The notes below the pieces were generated by a model. The model was not told the DNA's origin. It did not search any database and was given only the letters and a program-made list of their open reading frames with translations. Source: Candidatus Heimdallarchaeota archaeon (GTDB lineage: Archaea; Asgardarchaeota; Heimdallarchaeia; JABLTI01). Taken from it: 64,000 bases of DNA. Positions 28,726 to 37,731 of this stretch are shown here, piece by piece. The number at the start of each line of letters is the position of its first letter. Positions within the stretch are counted from its first letter, which is position 1. The stretch covers positions 50,840 through 114,839 of the forward strand of contig JAUWKS010000004.1 of NCBI GenBank assembly GCA_030614005.1, read 5' to 3'. The translations under genes were made by a program, and so were the position numbers.

Positions 28726-29427
28726 TTAGGCTTTTTCCCGTACTCGCTCAGCATAGAGCTTTGCGAGACCTTTTTTATCGGTCTTCATGAGCTTTTCTAA
28801 TTCAGCATCATATTTGCCTTTTTCAATTTCCTTGACTCTTTTGGTCATTTGTTTATATTCTGGTTGAATATAGCGACCGTAAAGTCTTCTAGCTAAAACA
28901 CCAACATTAAATTGAGTGATTTCAGCTGGACATCTAGTGGCACAAAGTCCACACATTATGCAGTCAAAACTCAAAGTTGCTGCTAGAGCAATATCTCCTC
29001 TTAGTGCTGCTTGCACATAATCCATTACTTCAATGTCCATAGGACAAGCTTTTGTGCACGTATTGCAAGAGATACATCTGGCAATTTCAGGATAAAACTC
29101 AAGCATTGTATTTGGTACTGCTTTTAAAGACTCTATATCGTAGAGTTTTTTGTTCGCGGGACTAATTGGTATTTGAGCAACAATCATACCGTCTTCAACT
29201 TTCGTTGCACAAGCTAAGCCTGTGTAGAGTTTGTGATCTCCTTTCAAACGATATATTGTACTACAGGCTCCACAGAAACCTCCACGACAACCAACGCCAC
29301 GATCCAATCTCCATCCGAGATATTCGAAAGCTTTCATTATCGTTAGATTAGATGGAACCTCAAATTCTGTATTAGCAACAATTATTTTTACTTTCTCATA
29401 AGTCACTTCAGTGGTCGTTTTATCCAC
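28726..29427 (-). CDS. SdhB-like iron-sulfur protein of fumarate reductase (N-terminal half of TfrB)
   Basis: 233 residues. A plant-type 2Fe-2S domain (GVGCRGGFCGACSTIYRLKG, with the fourth Cys in LACATK) is followed by two cluster-binding motifs, CISCNTCTKACP and CIMCGLCATRCP. This equals the first half of methanogen TfrB; the CCG half is the separate HdrB gene two bases upstream. It would pass electrons between HdrB and the flavoprotein. The stop lies 22 bp before the flavoprotein start. The classic SdhB 3Fe-4S pattern is replaced by 4Fe-4S-type CxxCxxC motifs. Confidence 0.88.
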   Translation of the reverse strand: MDKTTTEVTYEKVKIIVANTEFEVPSNLTIMKAFEYLGWRLDRGVGCRGGFCGACSTIYRLKGDHKLYTGLACATKVEDGMIVAQIPISPANKKLYDIESLKAVPNTMLEFYPEIARCISCNTCTKACPMDIEVMDYVQAALRGDIALAATLSFDCIMCGLCATRCPAEITQFNVGVLARRLYGRYIQPEYKQMTKRVKEIEKGKYDAELEKLMKTDKKGLAKLYAERVREKA

Positions 29428-29428
29428 C

Positions 29429-30349
29429 TCATTTCTTTACTTTTACGGGAACTTTCATTGGAGTTCCCAATAACTTCCGTTTCCTTAATACGGGAGTGGG
29501 GTCAACATAATGTTCATGAAAACCCAATTCTTTCACATCTACTCCTAAAGCTAAAGCCATTAATTGAGTAAAGTATACTACTGGAATTTCAGGTAGTGCT
29601 GAATTCAATTCTCGAGCTTCCTTTTGGCGTCGATCTAAGTTAAATTGACATAATGGGCAAGAGACCACTAATAGATCTGCTTCTCTTCGTGCTGCAGAAC
29701 CGATTATTCTATTTGTTCTATCAGCTACTAGATGCTTATCTTTTACAGTTAGATAAGAACCGCAACATTCAGTCATATAAGGAGTCTCAACTGCTTCTGC
29801 TCCGAGTGCAAAAATCAAATCAGAGAGAATAGTTGGTTTTTCAGGATTCTTGTCAATTGTTACTTCTTTAGGTCGAAGTAAAGTGCAGCCATAGTAAGGA
29901 GCAACTTTCAACCCTTTAAGTGGATTAACAATTTTCTTTGCTATGCCAGCAATATCAACTTTTTCTAGCAAAAGTTCAAGTAAATGCCACACTCTTACAT
30001 CACCTTCATAATCTTCTTCTTCATACATGAAAGCGTTTAAACGAGAAGCCTTTTCCTCATCATTCTGAATGAGGATATTTGCTCGCTTTAGAGTATTATA
30101 GCACATAGAACAAGTGGTTGTAAGATCTGTAAAACCATCTTCACGAGTACGAATCATATTTCTCATTGGAGCTAATTGACTTGTAAGATTGTCTTCAGCC
30201 AATCCAAAGAAAGTGCCACAACAAGTCCATCGTGTTAATTCAACTAATTCTATGTCGAATTTCTTCATAACTTCTCGAGCAGTTAAATCCATGTATTTTG
30301 CGTATGATTTTGCTGTACAACCTGGGTAGTAGGCTATTTTTTCTGTCAT
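29429..30349 (-). CDS. hdrB: Heterodisulfide reductase subunit B (CCG domain protein)
   Basis: 306 residues with two CCG-type modules that bind noncubane 4Fe-4S clusters: RWTCCGTFFG with TTCSMCYNTL, and MTECCGSYL with SCPLCQFNLD. HdrB carries the disulfide-reducing site. It lies between hdrC (17 bp upstream) and the SdhB-like gene (1 bp downstream). It is the only HdrB in the operon, so it could serve Hdr, the fumarate reductase, or both. The start ATG at 30349 gives the expected N terminus (KIAYYPGCTAKSYAKYMD). Confidence 0.92.
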   Translation of the reverse strand: MTEKIAYYPGCTAKSYAKYMDLTAREVMKKFDIELVELTRWTCCGTFFGLAEDNLTSQLAPMRNMIRTREDGFTDLTTTCSMCYNTLKRANILIQNDEEKASRLNAFMYEEEDYEGDVRVWHLLELLLEKVDIAGIAKKIVNPLKGLKVAPYYGCTLLRPKEVTIDKNPEKPTILSDLIFALGAEAVETPYMTECCGSYLTVKDKHLVADRTNRIIGSAARREADLLVVSCPLCQFNLDRRQKEARELNSALPEIPVVYFTQLMALALGVDVKELGFHEHYVDPTPVLRKRKLLGTPMKVPVKVKK

Positions 30350-30366
30350 CTTTGTTTACGCTCCGG

Positions 30367-30774
30367 TTATGATGTTTGTTTCTTAAAGCTGCTAATAAGA
30401 GCTATTTGGGGTAATTCTTCTAGCTCCTCTTTTGTAAGAGCTTCAAGTGTGACATAGCTTTTCTTTGCTCTCAGTGAGATTTCTCGTAAAGATTCCATCA
30501 CTTTAGCAATATCTATGCCTTTTGGACATCTTGCACTACATATTAAGCAAGAAGAACAGATCCAGAAGGTGTTAGTATCCAAAACGGATTCATCGCCAAG
30601 TTGAATCTTATGAATTACTTGATTAGGTAGGAGGTCCATTACAGCTGATTCAGGACAACCGCCCGAACACTCACCACATTGATAACACCGCATAATATTA
30701 GCACCGGCGAGATCGAGGACCTTCTGACGAAATGCAATGCGTTTCTCAGTTTTGGTTAGTTTTACCATTGACAA
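30367..30774 (-). CDS. hdrC: Heterodisulfide reductase subunit C
   Basis: 135 residues with two 4Fe-4S motifs, CYQCGECSGGCP and CSSCLICSARCP, in a helical ferredoxin fold, typical of soluble HdrC. It links HdrA to HdrB. An ATG two codons into the frame is an equally good start. The gene sits between the hydrogenase protease and hdrB in the same transcription unit. Confidence 0.92.
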   Translation of the reverse strand: MSMVKLTKTEKRIAFRQKVLDLAGANIMRCYQCGECSGGCPESAVMDLLPNQVIHKIQLGDESVLDTNTFWICSSCLICSARCPKGIDIAKVMESLREISLRAKKSYVTLEALTKEELEELPQIALISSFKKQTS

Positions 30775-30821
30775 TTATTTTCACTCCATTATTATCTCAA
30801 TTAATTAATCATAACGTATTT

Positions 30822-31337
30822 CTAATTCAAGATTTTTTCAAGTTCTTGTTCAATTATTGCAATTGCTTCTGGAACTGCTTTCTGAACTGTTTCAGAAAGT
30901 GATTCACTGAAGTCGCTGATATTTTCGACTTCGATGCCAATAATTGTAACAACTTGAGGTAATTTATCCTCTCCTAGTTCTGTTTTGAGAAGATCATAAG
31001 CAGTAGCTAAATTGCAGTCGTGAGCACAATAAGTATGGATAGTTGTTCTAAAATCATCGATTGAAAACTTGTATACATCACCAGGTGTTCCACCTTGTAA
31101 TGCTAATCCATCAATCATAATGACATTTGAATATCCAATAAATCGTTCTACTAGACTTAAGCCACCAATGGATACTTCTTCAAACTCAAGTTCAGGAGTG
31201 TTGGAATATTTCTTCTCGAGTAGTCTAACAATGTGTATCCCTACACCATCATCTGATAGAATAGGGTTGCCAATACCAATTACTAGTGTTTTGGCTTTTC
31301 CAGTGTTTTGATAATTCAGAGAAGAAATTTCATTCAT
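30822..31337 (-). CDS. NiFe-hydrogenase maturation endopeptidase
   Basis: 171 residues of the HyaD/HycI/FrcD family, which cleaves the C-terminal peptide of the hydrogenase large subunit after nickel insertion. Motifs: VIGIGNPILSDDGVGIHIV at the N terminus, MIDGLALQGG, and a metal-binding His in YCAHDC. The start overlaps the stop of the large-subunit gene by four bases, so the two are translationally coupled and are probably enzyme and substrate. Confidence 0.93.
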   Translation of the reverse strand: MNEISSLNYQNTGKAKTLVIGIGNPILSDDGVGIHIVRLLEKKYSNTPELEFEEVSIGGLSLVERFIGYSNVIMIDGLALQGGTPGDVYKFSIDDFRTTIHTYCAHDCNLATAYDLLKTELGEDKLPQVVTIIGIEVENISDFSESLSETVQKAVPEAIAIIEQELEKILN

Positions 31338-32791
31338 TGGTTTTTAAGCACGTCCTTGAGATTTTTGTCCTTATCGTATATCTTTACTTCAAGGGGCATA
31401 CTACCAGTTGGAGTATGTGTTGAACACGCTAAACATGGATCATAGGATCTAAATGCAACTTCAACCATATTCAAGACTGCTTGATCTGTGTAATTGCCAT
31501 TTTTGATAACATGCTTTGCTGCTTCTCTAACGCTAATATTGATTGGAGCAATATTGTGCGTTGTTGCAACAATTAGGTTGACTTTCGTAATCATGCCGTT
31601 TTCGTCTGCAGTGTAATCGTGAATAAGTGTGCCTCTTGGTGCTTCTACCATACCAATACCTCTTCCACCCATTTCTTTAGGAATAACGCGGTATTCATTA
31701 TTGGTTATGTGAGGTTTTTTGCATAAATCTACAATAATTTCTGCTGCATTAAGCATCTCGACTAATCGTGCCCAATTAGAAACTAGTTGTAAGTGACATG
31801 GTTTTGGTACCACTTCAAAAAGTCTCTTTTGTGCTTTTTGAGCAAGAGGGGTAGAATATTTTCCAATGTTCAATCGTGCAAGTGGACCAACACTGTATAC
31901 ACCACTTTCAGAACCTGATTCAAAACCTTTCCAACCAATTTTTTGAATGAAGGTTTGTTTTGCGGTGCACCATGGTTCGCAATGTTCAGTGATATGTTCA
32001 TAATATTTATCGGCTGGGAAACGATCTATTTCCTTTCCCTCTGGATTAATTATTACTGCTTCGCTACTGTAATAATCAATGAGTCCATTCTCATCCACAG
32101 AAGCCAAGTAATTAAATTCGTTTTTGTAGATATCACCGGTGATTAACTTCAGGAGTTTTTTCTCTTTAATCAGATCTTCAAACCAGTCTAAACTCCATTG
32201 GCAGAATTTGACCATTTCTTTTGCACGCTTAAGAATTTCATCTCGTTCTTCTATTTTAAGACCTTTAGATACTCCACCAGGAATAGCAGTAACTGGGTGA
32301 GTGGATTTTCCACCAAGAATTTGTTGGATTCTATGAGAATTATTTCTCTGTTTTAGAACCTCAACAGTTAAGTCTTTATCAGCACGAAGCATTCCAAGAA
32401 GATTCCTTTCTGCAGGAGGGGCATCTATCCCCATTACAAAATCAGGTCCAGCGAGAGCAAAGAAGTGAGCTGAATGAGAATACCATACATGAGCTGTTGC
32501 ACCCATCCTTCGTAAATCTTCACCTGTTTTCTTAGGTTCAACATGAAAGATTAAATCAAGTGCTTTTGCACTGGCTATATGATGAGGCCAGGGGCATACA
32601 CCACATATCCTACTCACGATTCGGGGCATTTCTTCTGCGGGTCTTCCTTCACAGAACTTTTCAAATCCCCTCAATTCTTGAACTTGGAAATATGCATCTA
32701 CAGCATTTCCTTTGTCATCAAGAAATATTGATATTTTTGCTTCTCCTTCTAATCGAGAGACGGGATTAATATAAATTGTCTTTTTTGTCAT
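31334..32791 (-). CDS. mvhA: F420-nonreducing (group 3c) NiFe-hydrogenase large subunit MvhA
   Basis: 485 residues. The nickel ligands are in the L1 motif RICGVCPWPHH (Cys63 and Cys66) and the C-terminal L2 motif DPCLACSTH. About 26 residues follow the terminal His and should be removed by the protease encoded next. With MvhG and MvhD it oxidises H2 and feeds electrons to HdrA. Gene order D-G-A next to hdrA supports the 3c assignment over the 3b sulfhydrogenases or the F420-reducing 3a enzymes, because no FrhB or HydB/G gene is present. Confidence 0.92.
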   Translation of the reverse strand: MTKKTIYINPVSRLEGEAKISIFLDDKGNAVDAYFQVQELRGFEKFCEGRPAEEMPRIVSRICGVCPWPHHIASAKALDLIFHVEPKKTGEDLRRMGATAHVWYSHSAHFFALAGPDFVMGIDAPPAERNLLGMLRADKDLTVEVLKQRNNSHRIQQILGGKSTHPVTAIPGGVSKGLKIEERDEILKRAKEMVKFCQWSLDWFEDLIKEKKLLKLITGDIYKNEFNYLASVDENGLIDYYSSEAVIINPEGKEIDRFPADKYYEHITEHCEPWCTAKQTFIQKIGWKGFESGSESGVYSVGPLARLNIGKYSTPLAQKAQKRLFEVVPKPCHLQLVSNWARLVEMLNAAEIIVDLCKKPHITNNEYRVIPKEMGGRGIGMVEAPRGTLIHDYTADENGMITKVNLIVATTHNIAPINISVREAAKHVIKNGNYTDQAVLNMVEVAFRSYDPCLACSTHTPTGSMPLEVKIYDKDKNLKDVLKNQ

Positions 32792-32806
32792 GATAGTTCC
32801 CTCTAT

Positions 32807-33829
32807 TTACTTTTTAGAGCTCTCCTCTTCAGCAACTTTCTTTTTCGTTTTTATTATGTACTCAGGTGTGAAAAACCGATAAAATGTACCAAATGGATCA
32901 GGAATTGTTTCCATCAATTTCTTCAAACCTTCAGGACCTAGTTCCGCTTCGATTTTTGCTCCACCTATTGAAGCAATTGCAGAAAGCATTTTTAATCCTG
33001 GATCTTTCACACCTGGAGCGGGACCAAAGCATCCTCTGCATGGCATATTTGCTCCTAAAGTACATTGTCCACCACAGCCTGCACGCGTGGCAGGGCCCAT
33101 ACAAATAATCCCTTGAGAAAGCAAACATTTTTCTGGATCTGGATCAATCTCAAATGGTCGTCTAAATCTGTTTATGACGATTTCTTCAGGTTTTTCGCGA
33201 CCACATTCTTCGCAAAGGGCAGTTTCACCAGCAACTACTGTTCCTTTTGGTGGTAATTCTCCCTTCTTGATGAAATTGGTAATAATATCAACAAGCATTT
33301 CCCATTGTGTTGGAACAGGAGGACAACCAGGAACAAAATAATTTACATCTACTTCAGATGTAAGTGGCAAACAAGAGTCTAATAATTTTGGTAAAGTCAT
33401 TGCCCGTCCTTTTTTATATTCAGATTTAGGTCGCATATAATTTTGATTTGGACCAGATTCATCAATGTTGTAGCCATTGGTATATACTGAATCTAAAATA
33501 GTTTGTGCATCATATGGATTTGCTAGTTGTGGTATTCCACCAAAACAAGAACAAGACCCATAAGCTATCATTACTTTACTCTTTTTTCTGAACAAATGAG
33601 CAATTTCAGCATGCTCTGAGGTTCGGATAGGTCCATGATATAAGCAAATGTCAATTTCTTTATCTTGGAGAGCCTCTACATCTTCGAATTTGAAATCAGC
33701 AGCAACTTGCCAAAATACAAGTTCAATGACTTCTTCGATTGGAATTAGCATCTCATTAAGATTAATGATAGACATATCACAACCGCCACAAAATGAACCG
33801 GCTGCAACAGCTAATTTTATCTTCTTCAT
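32807..33829 (-). CDS. mvhG: Group 3c NiFe-hydrogenase small subunit MvhG
   Basis: 340 residues that hold the iron-sulfur relay of the hydrogenase. Proximal-cluster cysteines are in CGGCDMSIINLNE, GSCSCFGG and PGCPPVP. Additional ones lie around CEECGREKPE, GIICMGPATRAGCGGQC and CRGCFGPAPG. No twin-arginine signal is present, so the enzyme is cytoplasmic. It starts two bases after the mvhD stop, suggesting coupled translation. Confidence 0.93.
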   Translation of the reverse strand: MKKIKLAVAAGSFCGGCDMSIINLNEMLIPIEEVIELVFWQVAADFKFEDVEALQDKEIDICLYHGPIRTSEHAEIAHLFRKKSKVMIAYGSCSCFGGIPQLANPYDAQTILDSVYTNGYNIDESGPNQNYMRPKSEYKKGRAMTLPKLLDSCLPLTSEVDVNYFVPGCPPVPTQWEMLVDIITNFIKKGELPPKGTVVAGETALCEECGREKPEEIVINRFRRPFEIDPDPEKCLLSQGIICMGPATRAGCGGQCTLGANMPCRGCFGPAPGVKDPGLKMLSAIASIGGAKIEAELGPEGLKKLMETIPDPFGTFYRFFTPEYIIKTKKKVAEEESSKK

Positions 33830-33830
33830 T

Positions 33831-34286
33831 TTAATGTTTGGCCTCCAGAGCTACCCTATTATTTCTTAAGGGATTTGGGGGGAGATGTTTGAGTTTTTCA
33901 ATAAACTCAGTCATTGTCTTTACGAACTTCTTAGCTTCCGAAGAAGAAATCCACTCGAGATGTATTCGCTCATCTTCTATGCCCATTTGAGCAGCTAGTT
34001 CTTTGACCAAAACCATTCTCTTTAACGTTTTGTAGTTTCCAGTGACGTAATGGCATTCGCCTGGATGGCAACCTGCAACAATTACACCATCAGCTCCACC
34101 TGCTAAAGCATCAAAGATATAGGTAGGGTCAACTCGTCCTGAACAAGGGGTTACAATAGTGATGACATTTGCGGGGTATTTCATTCGAGAAACACCAGCT
34201 AGATCTGCTGCATTACTACTACACCATTTGCAGAGAAATGCAATTACTTTGGGTTCGGGGTTTAACAATTCAGACATTGTACTCAC
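33831..34286 (-). CDS. mvhD: MvhD, 2Fe-2S adaptor between hydrogenase and HdrA
   Basis: 151 residues with the family's five Cys positions: FLCKWCSSNAADLAG, TPCSGRVDPTYIF and VAGCHPGECHY. MvhD moves electrons from MvhG to HdrA in the flavin-bifurcating complex. It sits twelve bases downstream of hdrA. The length is typical, and the C-terminal tail (EAKH) is short. Confidence 0.93.
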   Translation of the reverse strand: MSTMSELLNPEPKVIAFLCKWCSSNAADLAGVSRMKYPANVITIVTPCSGRVDPTYIFDALAGGADGVIVAGCHPGECHYVTGNYKTLKRMVLVKELAAQMGIEDERIHLEWISSSEAKKFVKTMTEFIEKLKHLPPNPLRNNRVALEAKH

Positions 34287-34297
34287 GCACCTATTTC

Positions 34298-36292
34298 TTA
34301 TTTAGCCTCCGTTTTTAAGGCAATTCGAATCATATTCTCGATTTGCTTATCAGTTTGATTCTTCAAAGTCAATGCTAAACTTGGGCATGCGCTTGCACAC
34401 GTGCCACAACCTTGGCAAAGAATTTCTTTCACAACTGAAATGTTCTTTACAGAGTCAAAAGATATTGCACCATAGGGACAAAGGCTTTGGCATACTTTGC
34501 AACCACTACATGCTTTTTCGTTTACAATAGCCACTATGGGGTCATGATAAAGTTGGGGTTTTGATAATAGAGCCATTGCTTTTGAAGCAGCAGCGCTACC
34601 TTGAGCAACACATTCAGGAATATCCTTTGGTGAGAGTGCAGTACCGGCAACAAATAATCCTTGAACTAAACTTTCGACTGGTTTCAATTTTACATGTGCT
34701 TCCTTGAAAAATCCATATTCATCAAGGTTACACTTTGTTACTCCTGAAAGTATTTTAGTGTCAAATGAAGGAATCATAGCAGGAGCTAAAACAACTAAAT
34801 CAGCTTCTACTTCTAATCTTTCGCCTGTAAGTGTATTAGCAGCCCAAATTATCGTTTTATCTCCTTCTCTGAAGATTTTTGATGGTTTTCCTCTAATGTA
34901 AATTACACCCATTTCTTGTGCTCTATCGATGAATTCTTCGTATCCTCGACCAGCTGCTCGAATATCGATATAAAAGACATACACTTCTGTTTCTGGCTCT
35001 TGATCTTTTAAGAGTAAAGCGTGTTTACCAGTATATGTACAACAGATTTTACTACAATAAGCCATATGATGTTCTGGGTCTCTACTACCTACGCATTGAA
35101 CAAAAACAACAGTTTCTGGTTTCTTATGGTCAGATGGTCTTAAAACAGCACCACCAGTTGGTCCTGCACTATTTAACAAACGTTCGAATTGCAAACCATC
35201 TATGACATCAACTTCTGGACCAAAATCATATTCTGAAATCTTTGATATATCGTAGAGATCATATCCTGTTGCAATTACTATTGCACCAACATTCAATTCT
35301 ACGATTTCTTCTTTCATATCATAATTGATTGCTTTTTGTTCGCAAGCATCCCGACACTTTGAACATACTAAGGGGTGAATACCCAAACAATTCTCAATAT
35401 CAAGTATATAAGCACTTGGAACTGCTTGTGGAAAAGGTAAGTAGATTGCTTTTCTTGGACCAAGTCCACCTTCAAATTCATTTGGAACTATTACTGGGCA
35501 GACTTCGACACAATCATCACACAAGTTGCAAAGCTCTTCAATAACAAATTTCGGTTTCTTAGTTATTTGAGCTTTAAAGTTCCCTACGAAACCCGTAACA
35601 CTAGTTAGTTTAGCGTTTGTTATTAGCTCAACATTATCATGATGAGCTATTTCAGACATTTTAGGTGATAGGATACATTGAGAACAATCTAGTGTTGGGA
35701 ATGTTGAAGTTAATTGAGCCATGTGTCCACCAATTGTTGGTGATTGCTCAACTAAATACACATGATAACCTGAGTTTGCTAAATCTAGAGCAGCTTGAAT
35801 TCCAGTTATTCCTGCACCAACCACCATTGCATTACGATTTACGTCCACAGAAATTGGTGTCAGTGCTTCATTCAACAAAGCTTTTTCAACTTTAGTTTCA
35901 ATGATTTTCATTGCTTTTACAGTTGCTTTTTCTTTATCTGAATGAACCCAGCTGCACTTTTCTCGAATGTTAGCTATTTCAACTTCATATTTATTGATAC
36001 CAACATCTGCGGCAGCTTTTCTGAAAGTTTCTTCATGCAACGTTGGTGAGCAACATGCACAAATTATTCCATCTAATCGATGATACTTAATATCATCTTG
36101 AAGTGCTTTTTGACCTGGTTCCGAGCACAAATAATGGCTTTCAGCCGCATGAACTACTCCATGAAGATTAGTGGCTTCTTTAGCAATGTTTTCAACGTCT
36201 ACTGTAGCAGCTATATTCTTACCACAATGACACACGAAAACACCTAAACGTTTTGCTTCTTCTGGTTCTCTAGTTTTCTTTTTCTGAGACAA
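34298..36292 (-). CDS. hdrA: Heterodisulfide reductase subunit A, flavin-bifurcating
   Basis: 664 residues. The N-terminal domain begins GVFVCHCGKNIAATVDV and includes CACCSPTLHEETFR. The FAD domain is MVVGAGITGIQAALDLA, followed by GGHMAQLTSTFPTLDCSQC and a ferredoxin insert with CNLCDDCVEVCP. The C-terminal ferredoxin has CSGCKVCQSLCP and CQGCGTCASACP. HdrA splits electron pairs between ferredoxin and HdrC/HdrB. All cluster ligands I can see are Cys; there is no in-frame TGA, so no selenocysteine here. It lies one base after korC and directly before mvhD. Confidence 0.94.
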   Translation of the reverse strand: MSQKKKTREPEEAKRLGVFVCHCGKNIAATVDVENIAKEATNLHGVVHAAESHYLCSEPGQKALQDDIKYHRLDGIICACCSPTLHEETFRKAAADVGINKYEVEIANIREKCSWVHSDKEKATVKAMKIIETKVEKALLNEALTPISVDVNRNAMVVGAGITGIQAALDLANSGYHVYLVEQSPTIGGHMAQLTSTFPTLDCSQCILSPKMSEIAHHDNVELITNAKLTSVTGFVGNFKAQITKKPKFVIEELCNLCDDCVEVCPVIVPNEFEGGLGPRKAIYLPFPQAVPSAYILDIENCLGIHPLVCSKCRDACEQKAINYDMKEEIVELNVGAIVIATGYDLYDISKISEYDFGPEVDVIDGLQFERLLNSAGPTGGAVLRPSDHKKPETVVFVQCVGSRDPEHHMAYCSKICCTYTGKHALLLKDQEPETEVYVFYIDIRAAGRGYEEFIDRAQEMGVIYIRGKPSKIFREGDKTIIWAANTLTGERLEVEADLVVLAPAMIPSFDTKILSGVTKCNLDEYGFFKEAHVKLKPVESLVQGLFVAGTALSPKDIPECVAQGSAAASKAMALLSKPQLYHDPIVAIVNEKACSGCKVCQSLCPYGAISFDSVKNISVVKEILCQGCGTCASACPSLALTLKNQTDKQIENMIRIALKTEAK

Positions 36293-36293
36293 G

Positions 36294-36860
36294 TTATTTC
36301 TTAGCCTCCTGCTTTTTCACCTTTTTTGCATAGTTCTTCCCAGTTTTGAACGCTTTTTCGTTCAATTCCCTGAATCGAGCTGGTACGAATTCAATTACAG
36401 ATTTTAAAATCGCTTTTTGATCTATATAGTCATTGAGTTCTGCAAAGAACCCTAGCATAACAATATTCGCAACTATCTTTTTGCCAAGTTCTTTTTCAGC
36501 TATTGCTGTTGCAGGAATACTATAAATATGTCCAGCTTTCTTCATCCTATCATCGACGGGTACGAGATTTTCTTCATAGAAAAACCATCCACCCTCTTTG
36601 AGAGAATCAATATGTGTAGTATACGCTTCCTTACTCATACAAATGAAAGCATCTGGTGCTAATACGTAAGGAAAGTCTACTTCTTCTTCAGATATAACAA
36701 GATTACAAGCACTGGCACCCCCTCTGCTTTCGGGGCCATATGACTGAGTTGTTACAGATTTTCTCTTTTCAAAGATAGATACAGCAGCTCCAAGTATTTT
36801 ACCCATAAGTGCTATACCTTGACCGCCAAATCCACACAAACGAATTTCAGTTCTAGTCAT
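36294..36860 (-). CDS. korC: 2-oxoacid:ferredoxin oxidoreductase gamma subunit
   Basis: 188 residues of the POR gamma family: LCGFGGQGIALMGKILG, TQSYGPESRGGASACNLVIS and a PATAIAEKELG segment. It is part of a four-subunit enzyme with korA, korB and korD. Only four bases separate it from korB and one base from hdrA, which joins the Kor and Hdr genes into one transcript. Confidence 0.9.
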   Translation of the reverse strand: MTRTEIRLCGFGGQGIALMGKILGAAVSIFEKRKSVTTQSYGPESRGGASACNLVISEEEVDFPYVLAPDAFICMSKEAYTTHIDSLKEGGWFFYEENLVPVDDRMKKAGHIYSIPATAIAEKELGKKIVANIVMLGFFAELNDYIDQKAILKSVIEFVPARFRELNEKAFKTGKNYAKKVKKQEAKK

Positions 36861-36864
36861 TATT

Positions 36865-37731
36865 TCACCTTCGTTTAGCGAATAGTTGGATTCGCGCTAT
36901 ATGATCACTCAATGTTGGCTTATCTTCTTTATCGACAAATTTACCGACAACGATTTTATTACCCAAATTAAGTTCTGCGTCACCAGGGTCAATGCCATGT
37001 CGGATAATCGTATTTTCTCTAAAGAATTCCAACATCTTAATTCCTTCCTCATAGTCATTTCTTCTACCGAAAGTAGTTGGACACGGAGGAATTACTTCAA
37101 TGAACGAGAAGCCTTTCTTTTTGATTGCTTCGACCATTGAGGCTTGCAATCGTCTTGCATTTAGAGAAGTCCATCTTGCAACATAAATCGCTCCAGCAGA
37201 AGCTACCAAATGGCAGAGATTAAAGTTTGGTTCAACATTTCCATAAGGAGAAGTTGAAGTCCAAGCTCCCATTGGAGTTGTTGGTGCTAATTGACCACCT
37301 GTCATTCCATAAATGAAATTATTTGAACAGATTACTGTAATGTCAGCATTTCTTCTTGCCGCATGGATTATATGATTTCCACCAATAGCGAATAAATCGC
37401 CATCACCTGAAAATACAATTACTTTTAGCTCAGGATTTGCTAATTTTAATCCGATAGCAAATGGTATTGCTCTACCGTGTGTTGTATGGAATACATCTAG
37501 ATCTAAGTAACCAGATGCTCTTCCAGTGCATCCGATTCCAGATACAACCACAATTTTCTTTGTATCTATTCCGGATTCGGCAATTGCATGGATGAAACAT
37601 GAAAGCACACTACCTAAACCACAACCACTACACCATACGTGTGGGAGTCGGTCCCAACGTAATAAGTAATCCATTGGATGTCTTTTTGCTTCTAGTATAG
37701 TATCATCAACTTTTTCTTCTGAGATGGTCAT
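36865..37731 (-). CDS. korB: 2-oxoacid:ferredoxin oxidoreductase beta subunit (TPP-binding)
   Basis: 288 residues. The thiamine diphosphate motif is GDGDLFAIGGNHI with a later NNFIYGMTGGQ. The cluster-binding Cys are in WCSGCGLG and SGIGCTGR, plus a later Cys near PPCPTTFG. KorB holds TPP and a 4Fe-4S cluster. The start overlaps the korA stop as ATGA, so translation is coupled. Confidence 0.92.
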   Translation of the reverse strand: MTISEEKVDDTILEAKRHPMDYLLRWDRLPHVWCSGCGLGSVLSCFIHAIAESGIDTKKIVVVSGIGCTGRASGYLDLDVFHTTHGRAIPFAIGLKLANPELKVIVFSGDGDLFAIGGNHIIHAARRNADITVICSNNFIYGMTGGQLAPTTPMGAWTSTSPYGNVEPNFNLCHLVASAGAIYVARWTSLNARRLQASMVEAIKKKGFSFIEVIPPCPTTFGRRNDYEEGIKMLEFFRENTIIRHGIDPGDAELNLGNKIVVGKFVDKEDKPTLSDHIARIQLFAKRR

